Shown here: piece by piece, positions 1 through 5,643 of the stretch
Layout of the letters: each line of letters opens with the position of its first letter
How positions within the stretch are numbered: position 1 is the first letter of the stretch
Assembly: GCA_023445955.1 (NCBI GenBank)
Contig: JAEXJH010000144.1
Coordinates: 1 to 10,959 of the forward strand
Reading direction: 5' to 3'
Origin: Pseudomonadota bacterium
GTDB lineage: Bacteria; Pseudomonadota; Alphaproteobacteria; Caulobacterales; Caulobacteraceae
DNA: 10,959 nt
The notes under the pieces: generated by a model
Database searches by the model: none
Seen by the model: only the letters and a program-made list of their open reading frames with translations
What the model was told of the DNA's origin: nothing
Translations under genes and position numbers: made by a program

Positions 1-754
1 GGGCCACCAGGATCAGAAGGCCCGCGACGGGGTGCAGCAGCACGCCGTCGACCTTGCCGGTGATGGTGTCGGGCCGCTCGGGCGGCTTCACGCAGGCCTT
101 GAAGATGCGCAGCGCCTCGGCGTGGGCCGAGCGGATCTCGCCGGCCGTCGGCTCATGCCAGACGCTCTCGGCCTGGACCCGGCGCTCGGCGACCAGGGCC
201 TCGACCTTTTCCAGCAGCTCGGGCAGGCCGCGCTTGCGGGTCGCCACGGTGGTGACGATCGGCGCGCCCAGTTCCTGAGACAGGCGCTCGAGATCGATGC
301 GCAGGCCCTGGCGCTGGGCGATGTCGTACATGTTGAGCGCCAGCACGAACGGGCGGCCCACCTGCTTCAGCTCCAGCACCAGGCGCAGGACGAGCCGCAG
401 GTTGGTGGCGTCGGCCACGCAGATCAGGGCCTCGGGCGCGACCTCGCCGTCCAGCTTGCCCAGCACGGCGTCACGGGTGACGACCTCGTCGGGGCTGCGG
501 GCGCGCAAGGAATAGGTGCCGGGCAGGTCCAGCACGCGCATTTGGCGGCCGGCCGGCGTGGTCAGCACGCCTTCCTTCCGCTCGACCGTGACGCCGGCAT
601 AGTTGGCCACCTTCTGGCGGCTGCCGGTCAGGGCGTTGAACAGCGCGGTCTTGCCGGAGTTGGGATTGCCGACCAGGGCGATGCGGGTGGCGGCGGTGTT
701 CTGGGCGGCTTCGGGCGCGGCGACGTCGGAAACCAGGGGGGTATCGAGAGCCAA
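1..754 (-). CDS. feoB: Ferrous iron transporter FeoB, N-terminal part (cut by window edge)
   Basis: FeoB is the inner-membrane Fe(II) permease with a cytosolic N-terminal G-protein domain. Only about the first 251 residues are in the window; the C-terminal membrane part lies off the left edge. The frame reads G1 as GNPNSGKT (about residues 29-36), the switch I threonine in NYAGVTVE (Thr56), G3 as DLPGTYS (76-82) and G4 as NMYD (141-144), the form FeoB uses in place of NKxD. A GDI-like helical segment should follow. The start is taken as TTG at 754: a stop lies in frame about 21 bases upstream, and no ATG or GTG occurs before the G1 motif. Only four bases (GACC) separate this TTG from the feoA stop and no well-spaced ribosome site is visible, so translation probably depends on coupling to feoA. 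Family assignment is secure; the start is likely. Confidence 0.95.
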   Translation of the reverse strand, partial: MALDTPLVSDVAAPEAAQNTAATRIALVGNPNSGKTALFNALTGSRQKVANYAGVTVERKEGVLTTPAGRQMRVLDLPGTYSLRARSPDEVVTRDAVLGKLDGEVAPEALICVADATNLRLVLRLVLELKQVGRPFVLALNMYDIAQRQGLRIDLERLSQELGAPIVTTVATRKRGLPELLEKVEALVAERRVQAESVWHEPTAGEIRSAHAEALRIFKACVKPPERPDTITGKVDGVLLHPVAGLLILVA

Positions 755-758
755 GGTC

Positions 759-1076
759 CTAGAGTCCGTCGAATTTCACGCTGACAGCGCCAGCTTCTCG
801 CCGACGCAGGGCCACGCGAGTGTCGTCGACCCGCACGGCGATCGGATCGCGGCCGAACAGGCCCTCGTGCAACACCTCGATGGTTGCGCCTTCCACGAAG
901 CCCATCTCCAGCAGGCGTCGCTCAAGCTCCTCGGCCGCCACGGACTCGGCCGCGCCGGACACGCCGGTGACCCTGGCGATGACGCCGCGCTCTCCCCGCC
1001 TGGCCGTGGCCAGGGAGCGGACGCCGGAAGTCTCGGCTGGGTTGAATGGGGAGGACAACGCGAACGCTTCGGACAT
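759..1076 (-). CDS. feoA: FeoA, small SH3-like partner of FeoB
   Basis: A 105-residue protein whose C-terminal 80 residues match the FeoA fold: a helix with RRLLEMGFVEGATIEVL, then a strand run with DPIAVRV and ALRRREAGAVSV. FeoA is a cytosolic SH3-like protein needed for FeoB-dependent Fe(II) uptake; its exact role is unsettled. It is longer than the usual 75-85 residues because of about 25 extra N-terminal residues of low complexity. The ATG at 1076 is preceded by GGAG at a good distance (CGGAGCCATT-ATG on the minus strand), which supports this start. It is the first gene of the feoA-feoB unit, with feoB starting four bases after its stop. A Fur-box-like palindrome lies about 18 bases upstream, so iron repression is likely. 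No FeoC gene is visible. Confidence 0.93.
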   Translation of the reverse strand: MSEAFALSSPFNPAETSGVRSLATARRGERGVIARVTGVSGAAESVAAEELERRLLEMGFVEGATIEVLHEGLFGRDPIAVRVDDTRVALRRREAGAVSVKFDGL

Positions 1077-1093
1077 AATGGCTCCGATTAGAT

Positions 1094-1108
1094 TGCGAAC
1101 GATTATCA
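1094..1108. promoter_or_regulatory. Candidate Fur box upstream of feoA
   Basis: TGCGAAC-G-ATTATCA is a 7-1-7 imperfect inverted repeat with 4 of 7 pairs symmetric. On the minus strand it reads TGATAATCGTTCGCA, close to the Fur-box form TGATAAT-N-ATTATCA. It sits 18-32 bases before the feoA ATG, where Fur-Fe(II) would block transcription or early elongation. Fur control of feo is well established in proteobacteria; the assignment here rests on pattern and position only. Confidence 0.5.
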
Positions 1109-1150
1109 GTCGAAGACACCGATGTCGATTCAGCGATCCGCGCAGTTTGG

Positions 1151-1158
1151 GTTATAGT
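1151..1158 (-). promoter_or_regulatory. Candidate -10 element for feoAB
   Basis: On the minus strand this reads ACTATAAC, a 7 of 8 match to the Caulobacter housekeeping -10 consensus GCTANAWC. It would start transcription near 1143, giving a leader of about 65 bases that contains the Fur-like palindrome. No clear TTGACG-type -35 is seen at the expected distance, so the call is tentative. Confidence 0.35.
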
Positions 1159-1184
1159 CAGCACTTAAGGGCTGTTGGGACCGT

Positions 1185-1208
1185 TTGGCGCAGGGTCGTT
1201 AATAGATT
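1185..1208 (+). promoter_or_regulatory. Weak candidate promoter for the tipF-like gene
   Basis: TTGGCGC at 1185-1191 matches 6 of 7 positions of the Caulobacter -35 consensus TTGACGS. About nine bases later AATAGATT (1201-1208) carries a TANAW core like the -10 element GCTANAWC. The spacing is one base short of the usual 10-14 and the -10 lacks its GC start. The abutting GATTC/GACTC methylation sites overlap or follow the putative -10. Confidence 0.25.
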
Positions 1209-1265
1209 CGACTCTTTGACCGCCGGTCGGTCTGATTGCGTGTAACGATTCGTGTGGGCGAATTC

Positions 1266-2543
1266 ATGCGTAGGCTGATGCTTGGGCTCCTGACGGGGGC
1301 CTATCTTTGTCTGGCTCTCATCGTCTCCCTCTTCCTCTGGAGGATGGGTGCGACCCCGGCTGTCGGCGTTTCCGCCTTCGTCGGCACGCTGGGCCTGTGC
1401 TTCGCCTTCCACGGCCTGCTGGGCCAGACCTTCCTGGCGGCCGCCCTGCGCGGCGACATCGACACCGTGCGCGAAGCCCACGCCATCCTCCTGGACCAGA
1501 TCGAGAAGGTCGACGCCCGCGTGTCGGATCTCGTCGAGACCGTCGCCGCCGACGCCCAGCGCCGCACCGAAGAGCTGTCGACCGAGGTCCACCAGCTGGA
1601 AGACATGATCTCGCAGATGAGCGACCGGATGGAACAACAGCTCAGCCACCAGGTCGCCGCCGCCTCGGCCCGCAGCCAGGGCAGCATCGGCCGCGACCGC
1701 GCCCCGCAGACCAGCCACATGCTGGAAGTCGTGCAGGACGCCCTGGCCGAGAACCGCGTCGACCTCTACCTGCAGCCGATCGTCAGCCTGCCCCAGCGCC
1801 GGACCGTCTTCTACGAGAGCTTCTCGCGCCTGCGCGACGAGACCGGCCGCGTAATGATGCCGGCCGAGTACTTGGCCGTGGCCGAGCCGGAAGGCCTGAT
1901 GACGGCCATCGACAACCTGCTGCTGTTCCGCTGCGTGCAGATCGTCCGCCGCCTGGCCAAGCAGGACCGCAAGGTCGGGATCTTCTGCAACATCTCGCTG
2001 GCCAGCCTGGGCGACGAGAGCTTCTTCCCGCAGTTCCTGGAATTCATGCAGGGCAACAAGGACTTGGCCGGCGCGGTGATCTTCGAGCTGGGCCAGGCGG
2101 CGTTCGATCGCCGCGGTCCGGTCGAGGCCCGTCACATGGCTCGCCTCGCCAGCCTTGGCTTCAGCTTCAGCCTGGACAAGGTCAACGACCTCGATCTGGA
2201 CTTCCAGGACCTGGCCCGCGCCGACGTCCGCTATCTGAAGGTCGGCGCCCAGATGATGCTGGACCAGCTGGAAGAGCAGGACGGCAAGCTGGTCATCGCC
2301 TCGCTGCCCGACCTGAACGCCACCGACTTCGCCGCCCTGACCCGTCGCTACGGCATCGAGGTCATCGTCGAGAAGGTCGAGGCCGAGAAGCAGATCGTCG
2401 ACATCCTGGATCTCGACATCGGCTACGGCCAGGGCCACCTGTTCGGCGAGCCGCGCGCCATCCGTGACGCCGTGCTGGCCGAGGCCGAGCCGCCGCAGGA
2501 CTTCATCCGCGGCGCCCTGCGTCGCCGGGCCGTGGGTTGGTAA
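1266..2543 (+). CDS. tipF: TipF-like membrane EAL-domain protein (flagellum positioning, c-di-GMP binding)
   Basis: A 425-residue protein with two N-terminal membrane segments (about 4-25 and 34-58), a charged heptad-rich coiled coil (about 65-130) and a C-terminal EAL domain (about 150-405). This is the architecture of Caulobacter TipF, which binds c-di-GMP and helps place the flagellum at the new pole. The EAL signature is degenerate: ESF (184-186) replaces EAL and DK (304-305) replaces the DD pair. Asn242 (CNIS), Glu274 (IFELGQ) and Lys325 (YLKVG) remain. This suggests binding rather than hydrolysis, as reported for TipF. The ATG at 1266 is preferred; GTG at 1254 and TTG at 1236 are in frame, and a TGA stop abuts the TTG. 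The ribosome site is weak (GGGCGA). It is a little shorter than the roughly 450 residues I recall for C. crescentus TipF. The upstream region has a GANTC cluster consistent with cell-cycle control. Confidence 0.85.
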   Translation: MRRLMLGLLTGAYLCLALIVSLFLWRMGATPAVGVSAFVGTLGLCFAFHGLLGQTFLAAALRGDIDTVREAHAILLDQIEKVDARVSDLVETVAADAQRRTEELSTEVHQLEDMISQMSDRMEQQLSHQVAAASARSQGSIGRDRAPQTSHMLEVVQDALAENRVDLYLQPIVSLPQRRTVFYESFSRLRDETGRVMMPAEYLAVAEPEGLMTAIDNLLLFRCVQIVRRLAKQDRKVGIFCNISLASLGDESFFPQFLEFMQGNKDLAGAVIFELGQAAFDRRGPVEARHMARLASLGFSFSLDKVNDLDLDFQDLARADVRYLKVGAQMMLDQLEEQDGKLVIASLPDLNATDFAALTRRYGIEVIVEKVEAEKQIVDILDLDIGYGQGHLFGEPRAIRDAVLAEAEPPQDFIRGALRRRAVGW

Positions 2544-2567
2544 GACTGCTGACAGGTTTGGGCGCGC

Positions 2568-2601
2568 GACCGCAAGCATCGGAATGATCCGGCGCGCGGT
2601 C
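2568..2601 (+). other. Composite hairpin after the tipF-like gene
   Basis: GACCGC (2568-2573) pairs with GCGGTC (2596-2601). Inside, GC (2576-2577) pairs with GC (2592-2593), and CGGA (2580-2583) pairs with TCCG (2588-2591) around an ATGA loop. No T-run follows, so it is not a convincing intrinsic terminator. It may protect the 3' end of the upstream mRNA or belong to the 5' leader of the ada-like gene. Confidence 0.35.
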
Positions 2602-2609
2602 TGACGCAT

Positions 2610-2631
2610 GGTCTCTCCACGAAAGGAGACC
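2610..2631 (+). promoter_or_regulatory. Hairpin that covers the ribosome binding site of the ada-like gene
   Basis: GGTCTC (2610-2615) is perfectly complementary to GAGACC (2626-2631), with one further T-G pair and an 8-base loop. The 3' arm contains most of the strong Shine-Dalgarno AAAGGAGA (2622-2629), which lies seven bases before the ATG at 2637. Folding would hide the ribosome site. The pairing is seen; a regulatory effect is inferred. Confidence 0.4.
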
Positions 2632-2636
2632 ACCCC

Positions 2637-3362
2637 ATGACCGCTCCGGCCTATCTCACCGACGACGCGCGCTGGGACGCCATGCGCGCCAAGGACCGCG
2701 CCACCGAAGGCGCCTTCTACATCGGCGTGCGCACCACCGGCGTCTATTGCGTCGCCAGCTGCGGCGGCCGTCCGCTGCGCAAGAACGTCGCCTTCTACGA
2801 CACCCGCGAACAGGCCCGCGCCGCCGGCCTGCGGGCCTGCCTGCGCTGCAAGCCCGACATGGAGCGCGAGACCCTGCGCTGGGGCGTCGTCCCGACCAGC
2901 CTGGGCCTGGCCCTGGTCGCCCGCTCCGACGCCGGCCTGCGCCTGGTCACCCTGGGCGACGACGCCGAGGCGCTGAAGGCGGACCTGGAAAAGCGCTTCA
3001 AGCACGCCCGGATCGTCCCGGATGACGAAGGCCTGGCGAGCGACCTGAAGGCGGTCGCCGATCTGATCGATCATCCCGATCACACACTCAGCCTGCCGAT
3101 CGACGCCCAAGGGACCGACCTGCAGAAGGCCGTCTGGGCCGCGCTGCGCGAGATCCCGGCGGGCCAGACCGCCTCCTATGCCGACATCGCCCGCGCCATC
3201 GGCCGGCCCACCGCCTCGCGCGCCGTGGCCCGGGCCTGCGGGGCCAATCCGCTGGCGGTGATCACGCCCTGCCACCGCGTGGTCCGCGCCGACGGCGGCC
3301 TATCCGGCTACCGCTGGGGCGTCGAGCGCAAGGCGGCCCTCCTGGCGCGCGAGGCTGCGTGA
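2637..3362 (+). CDS. ada: Ada-type DNA alkylation repair protein without the AraC domain
   Basis: A 241-residue protein joining two repair domains. Residues 1-75 match the Ada N-terminal zinc domain (FYIGVRTTGVYC...LRACLRCKPD) with four cysteines at 38, 42, 68 and 71; in Ada, Cys38 takes the methyl group from DNA phosphotriesters. Residues about 85-241 form an O6-methylguanine-DNA methyltransferase with PCHRV at 211-215 (acceptor Cys212) and the helical DNA-binding part SYADIARAIG. E. coli Ada has 354 residues because an AraC-type domain lies between these parts. Here that domain is absent, so the protein should repair but probably cannot activate promoters as Ada does. Start: ATG with a strong Shine-Dalgarno seven bases upstream that can be hidden in a hairpin. 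The stop overlaps the GTG of the next gene, a predicted DNA-dealkylating oxygenase, so the two are co-translated. Confidence 0.9.
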   Translation: MTAPAYLTDDARWDAMRAKDRATEGAFYIGVRTTGVYCVASCGGRPLRKNVAFYDTREQARAAGLRACLRCKPDMERETLRWGVVPTSLGLALVARSDAGLRLVTLGDDAEALKADLEKRFKHARIVPDDEGLASDLKAVADLIDHPDHTLSLPIDAQGTDLQKAVWAALREIPAGQTASYADIARAIGRPTASRAVARACGANPLAVITPCHRVVRADGGLSGYRWGVERKAALLAREAA

Positions 3363-4045
3363 CACTCGACTGGACCCGCATCGCCGCCGAGCTCGACGCG
3401 CGCGGCTGGGCCCTGACCGGCCCGATGCTGAAGCCCGAGACCTGCGCGGCCATCGCCGATCTCTATCCGCAGGATGCAGGCTTCCGCAGCCGTGTGGTCA
3501 TGGCCCGCCACGGCTTCGGGCGCGGCGAGTACAAGTACTTCAGCTATCCCCTGCCGGATGTCGTCCGGCGGCTCCGGCAGGGCCTGTACGGCCCGCTGTC
3601 GACGATCGCCAACGCCTGGGCCGAAAGGCTCTCCGAGGAGCGCCGCTTCCCCGAAGCGCTGGACGACATGCTGGCGCGCTGCCGCGACGCCGGCCAGGTC
3701 CGGCCGACGCCCTTGCTGCTGACCTACGGCCCCGGCGACTACAACTGCCTGCATCAGGACCTCTACGGCGAGCACGTCTTCCCGCTGCAGGCGGCGTTCC
3801 TGCTGGACGAGCCGGGCCGCGACTTCGACGGCGGCGAGTTCGTGATCGTCGAGCAGCGCCCCCGCCAGCAGTCCGCGCCGCAGGTCGTGCCGCTGCGCCA
3901 GGGGGAGGGCGTGATCTTCGCGGTCCGCGAGCGGCCAGCCGAAGGCGTGCGCGGCGTGCATCGCCGGGTGCTGCGCCACGGCGTCAGCGAGATCCGTTCA
4001 GGCCGTCGGCGGACGCTCGGCGTGATCTTCCACGACGCGACCTAG
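3359..4045 (+). CDS. 2OG-Fe(II) oxygenase of the Oxygenase-NA type (predicted DNA repair dioxygenase)
   Basis: A 228-residue cytosolic protein with the jelly-roll dioxygenase signature. HQD at 132-134 gives the first two iron ligands. The distal His is probably His207 in RHGVSEIRSG, and one of Arg216-218 in RRRTLGVIFHDA should bind 2-oxoglutarate. FDGGEFVIVE (155-164) is the usual strand between them. This pattern recalls the family I know as Oxygenase-NA (PF09859), predicted to act oxidatively on damaged DNA; no substrate is shown from the sequence. It starts with GTG whose last two bases begin the TGA of the ada-like gene (4-base GTGA overlap), with GAGG just upstream. Tight coupling to Ada supports a role in alkylation repair, in the manner of AlkB next to Ada. 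Its TAG stop lies in a CTAG shared with the convergent gene. An ordinary prolyl-hydroxylase-like role cannot be excluded. Confidence 0.8.
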   Translation: MTLDWTRIAAELDARGWALTGPMLKPETCAAIADLYPQDAGFRSRVVMARHGFGRGEYKYFSYPLPDVVRRLRQGLYGPLSTIANAWAERLSEERRFPEALDDMLARCRDAGQVRPTPLLLTYGPGDYNCLHQDLYGEHVFPLQAAFLLDEPGRDFDGGEFVIVEQRPRQQSAPQVVPLRQGEGVIFAVRERPAEGVRGVHRRVLRHGVSEIRSGRRRTLGVIFHDAT

Positions 4046-4608
4046 TTGAACGGCGCCACGCCGAACAGCAGCCGGTGCAGGAACAGGGCGAAGACGACAT
4101 AGAGCACCGTCCCGCCCATCACCGCCACGACGTCGGCCGCTGGCTTGGTCACGACCGGCGCCGGCTCCTTGCGGCCCAGGGCCGACGCCAAGTCCAGGAT
4201 CGCCCAGACCAGGAACGCCCCGAACAAGATCGCCGAGGCCTGGTCGCCATTGGCCAGCAGGTGGCCGGCCGACCAGGCGATCGTGCCCAGCAGCATCGGA
4301 TGGCGCACCGTCGCCTTGATCCGTCCGACCGGCCCGTTCGAACAGGCCATCAGGATGAAGGCGATCCAGACGAGGCCCATCGTCGCGTGACGCCCCCACG
4401 CCGGCGGGTCGTAGAGCTGCGGAGCCATGGGCCGAAACTGGATCCAGCCCCAGATGATCAGCCCCAGCCCGACCGCCGAGACCAGCGAATAGAGCCCCTT
4501 CCAGCGGCCCGGGCTGGCGGCCACCTGGGCGTCGCGGAACGGCGCGGCCAGGATCCGCACCGAGTGGATCCCCAGAAACAGCACGAGCCCCAGGATCAAA
4601 ATCGTCAT
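4042..4608 (-). CDS. NnrU-family integral membrane protein
   Basis: A 188-residue protein with about six hydrophobic segments (roughly 2-20, 38-57, 73-91, 105-121, 124-145 and 161-182), placed in the inner membrane. The start MTILILGLVLFLGIHSVR, WKGLYSLVSAVG (36-47), RHPMLLG (102-108) and AGHLLANGD (114-122) are typical of NnrU (PF07298), a family named from denitrifiers and distantly related to the plant carotene isomerase Z-ISO. Conserved histidines at 15, 74, 103 and 116 could be heme ligands, by analogy only. No denitrification or carotenoid genes are nearby, so the role is unknown. The ATG at 4608 follows GGGGAGGGGGCG. Longer starts up to 4761 would prefix a polar tail that the family lacks. 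It converges on the oxygenase gene and is divergent from the HAD gene. Confidence 0.85.
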   Translation of the reverse strand: MTILILGLVLFLGIHSVRILAAPFRDAQVAASPGRWKGLYSLVSAVGLGLIIWGWIQFRPMAPQLYDPPAWGRHATMGLVWIAFILMACSNGPVGRIKATVRHPMLLGTIAWSAGHLLANGDQASAILFGAFLVWAILDLASALGRKEPAPVVTKPAADVVAVMGGTVLYVVFALFLHRLLFGVAPFN

Positions 4609-4759
4609 CGCCCCCTCCCCTTCATCGCCAGGAGGATAGTCACGGAACATCGGTCGCCGAAAGCTCGACCTTTCAACCCCTTGAATCCGCGACGTCAGGG
4701 GACAGCTAAGGCCGGCGGCGACATTGACGCCCCGCGCTTCCGCTCGTATCGCCGACCCC
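4609..4759. promoter_or_regulatory. Divergent intergenic region between the nnrU-like and HAD genes
   Basis: These 151 bases must hold both promoters. For the plus strand, TTGAAT (4681-4686) and GCTAAG (4705-4710) are 18 bases apart and form a weak promoter candidate, with one GANTC site at 4683-4687. Two inverted repeats are adjacent: GAAAG-N6-CTTTC (4659-4674) and TCAA-CCCC-TTGA (4673-4684). They overlap the region between the two promoters and could be an operator. No ribosome site is evident before 4760. Confidence 0.3.
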
Positions 4760-5620
4760 ATGATGGATTTCCCCGCCGGCCTGTCCGCCCTTTCCGACCG
4801 CTACGACGTGGTGCTGTGCGACGTCTGGGGCGTGATCCACAACGGGGTGGAGAGCTTCCCGCAGGCCTGCCAGGCGCTGACGACCTGGGGTGAGACCAAG
4901 GGTCCGGTGGTGCTGATCTCCAACTCGCCGCGGCCGTCCTATGACGTGGTCGCCCAGCTGGACAGCCTGGGCGTGCCGCGCTCGGCCTGGCAGGGGTTCG
5001 TGACCTCGGGCGACGCGACGCGGGCGCTGCTGACGCCGCACACCGGGACCAAGGTCTGGAAAGTCGGTCCCGAGCGCGACGGGCCGCTGTGGGCCGGCTT
5101 CGACCTGACCCTGGCCGGCCCCGAAGACGCCGACTTCATCCTGTGCTCGGGCCTCTATGAGGACGAGAAGGAAGTCCCCGAGGATTATCGCGACCGCCTG
5201 AAGGTCGCCGCCGACCGGGGCCTGCTCTTCATCTGCGCCAATCCCGACCGCGTCGTGCAGCGCGGCGACAAGCTGATCTTCTGCGCCGGCGCCCTGGCCG
5301 ATCTGTACGAGAGCCTGGGCGGCAAGGTCGCCATGGCCGGCAAGCCCTACGCCCCGATCTATGAGTTGGCCCTCGCCGAGGCCGCGCAGCTGCTGGGCCG
5401 TCCGGTCGATCGCGACCGCGTGCTGTGCATCGGCGACGGCGTCATCACCGACGTGAAGGGCGCCCACGACCAGAAGCTGGCCTGCCTGTTCATCGCCAAG
5501 GGCATCCATGGCGAGACGGCGATCGGTCCCGATGGCCAGCTGATCCCGGACGCGGTCCAGGCTCTGCTCGACGCCGAGGCCGTGGGCGCGACCCACGCCA
5601 TCGGCGATCTGGTCTGGTAA
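4760..5620 (+). CDS. Class IIA HAD-superfamily protein (TIGR01459 type) with a Trp in motif I
   Basis: A 286-residue cytosolic protein of the NagD-like class IIA HAD group. Motif I is VVLCDVWGVIHNG, with nucleophile Asp21. Position +2, normally the general acid Asp, is Trp23. Motif II is LISNS (52-56), motif III GKPYAP (194-199, Lys195) and motif IV CIGDGVITD (223-231, Asp226 and Asp231). A cap domain fills about 80-185. The motif set resembles TIGR01459, common in alphaproteobacteria; a substrate is not known to me. The missing second Asp suggests weak or altered phosphatase activity. The ATG pair at 4760/4763 is chosen; an in-frame TTG at 4724 would add 12 residues. No clear ribosome site precedes either. 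It leads the cluster with the MaoC and ribF genes (23-base gap, then a one-base overlap), hinting at a flavin link. Confidence 0.85.
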   Translation: MMDFPAGLSALSDRYDVVLCDVWGVIHNGVESFPQACQALTTWGETKGPVVLISNSPRPSYDVVAQLDSLGVPRSAWQGFVTSGDATRALLTPHTGTKVWKVGPERDGPLWAGFDLTLAGPEDADFILCSGLYEDEKEVPEDYRDRLKVAADRGLLFICANPDRVVQRGDKLIFCAGALADLYESLGGKVAMAGKPYAPIYELALAEAAQLLGRPVDRDRVLCIGDGVITDVKGAHDQKLACLFIAKGIHGETAIGPDGQLIPDAVQALLDAEAVGATHAIGDLVW

Positions 5621-5643
5621 GAACAACAACAAGGGGACGCCAC

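Larger units (their letters stand above)
1127..1251. promoter_or_regulatory. Cluster of four GANTC (CcrM methylation) sites before the tipF-like gene
   Basis: GANTC occurs at 1127-1131 (GATTC), 1205-1209 (GATTC), 1210-1214 (GACTC, directly abutting the previous site) and 1247-1251 (GATTC), that is, four sites in 125 bases. I noticed only about five others scattered over the rest of the window. In Caulobacter, CcrM methylates GANTC and GcrA acts at promoters carrying such sites. The sites are seen; their regulatory role for this gene is inferred. Confidence 0.5.

Noticed and set aside
32..784. Plus-strand open frame at the left edge
   Set aside because: The minus strand encodes the FeoB G domain with all G motifs; the plus frame is its shadow.
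1185..1200. Sigma-54 promoter before tipF
   Set aside because: TTGGCGC is present, but ten bases after the GG there is TT instead of the required GC.
1236..1265. Upstream TTG or GTG starts for the tipF-like gene
   Set aside because: They would add a short polar tail before the membrane segment and have no better ribosome site; the ATG at 1266 starts right at the first hydrophobic helix.
2544..2636. Ada box upstream of the ada-like gene
   Set aside because: No AAAGCGCA-like sequence is present, in keeping with the missing AraC domain.
1158..3275. Long minus-strand open frame opposite tipF and ada
   Set aside because: It shows the same low-complexity antisense composition and is explained by two well-supported plus-strand genes.
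4609..4761. Longer N-terminus for the nnrU-like protein
   Set aside because: The added 51 residues are polar and unlike the family, while the ATG at 4608 has a strong purine-rich ribosome site and the typical N-terminus.
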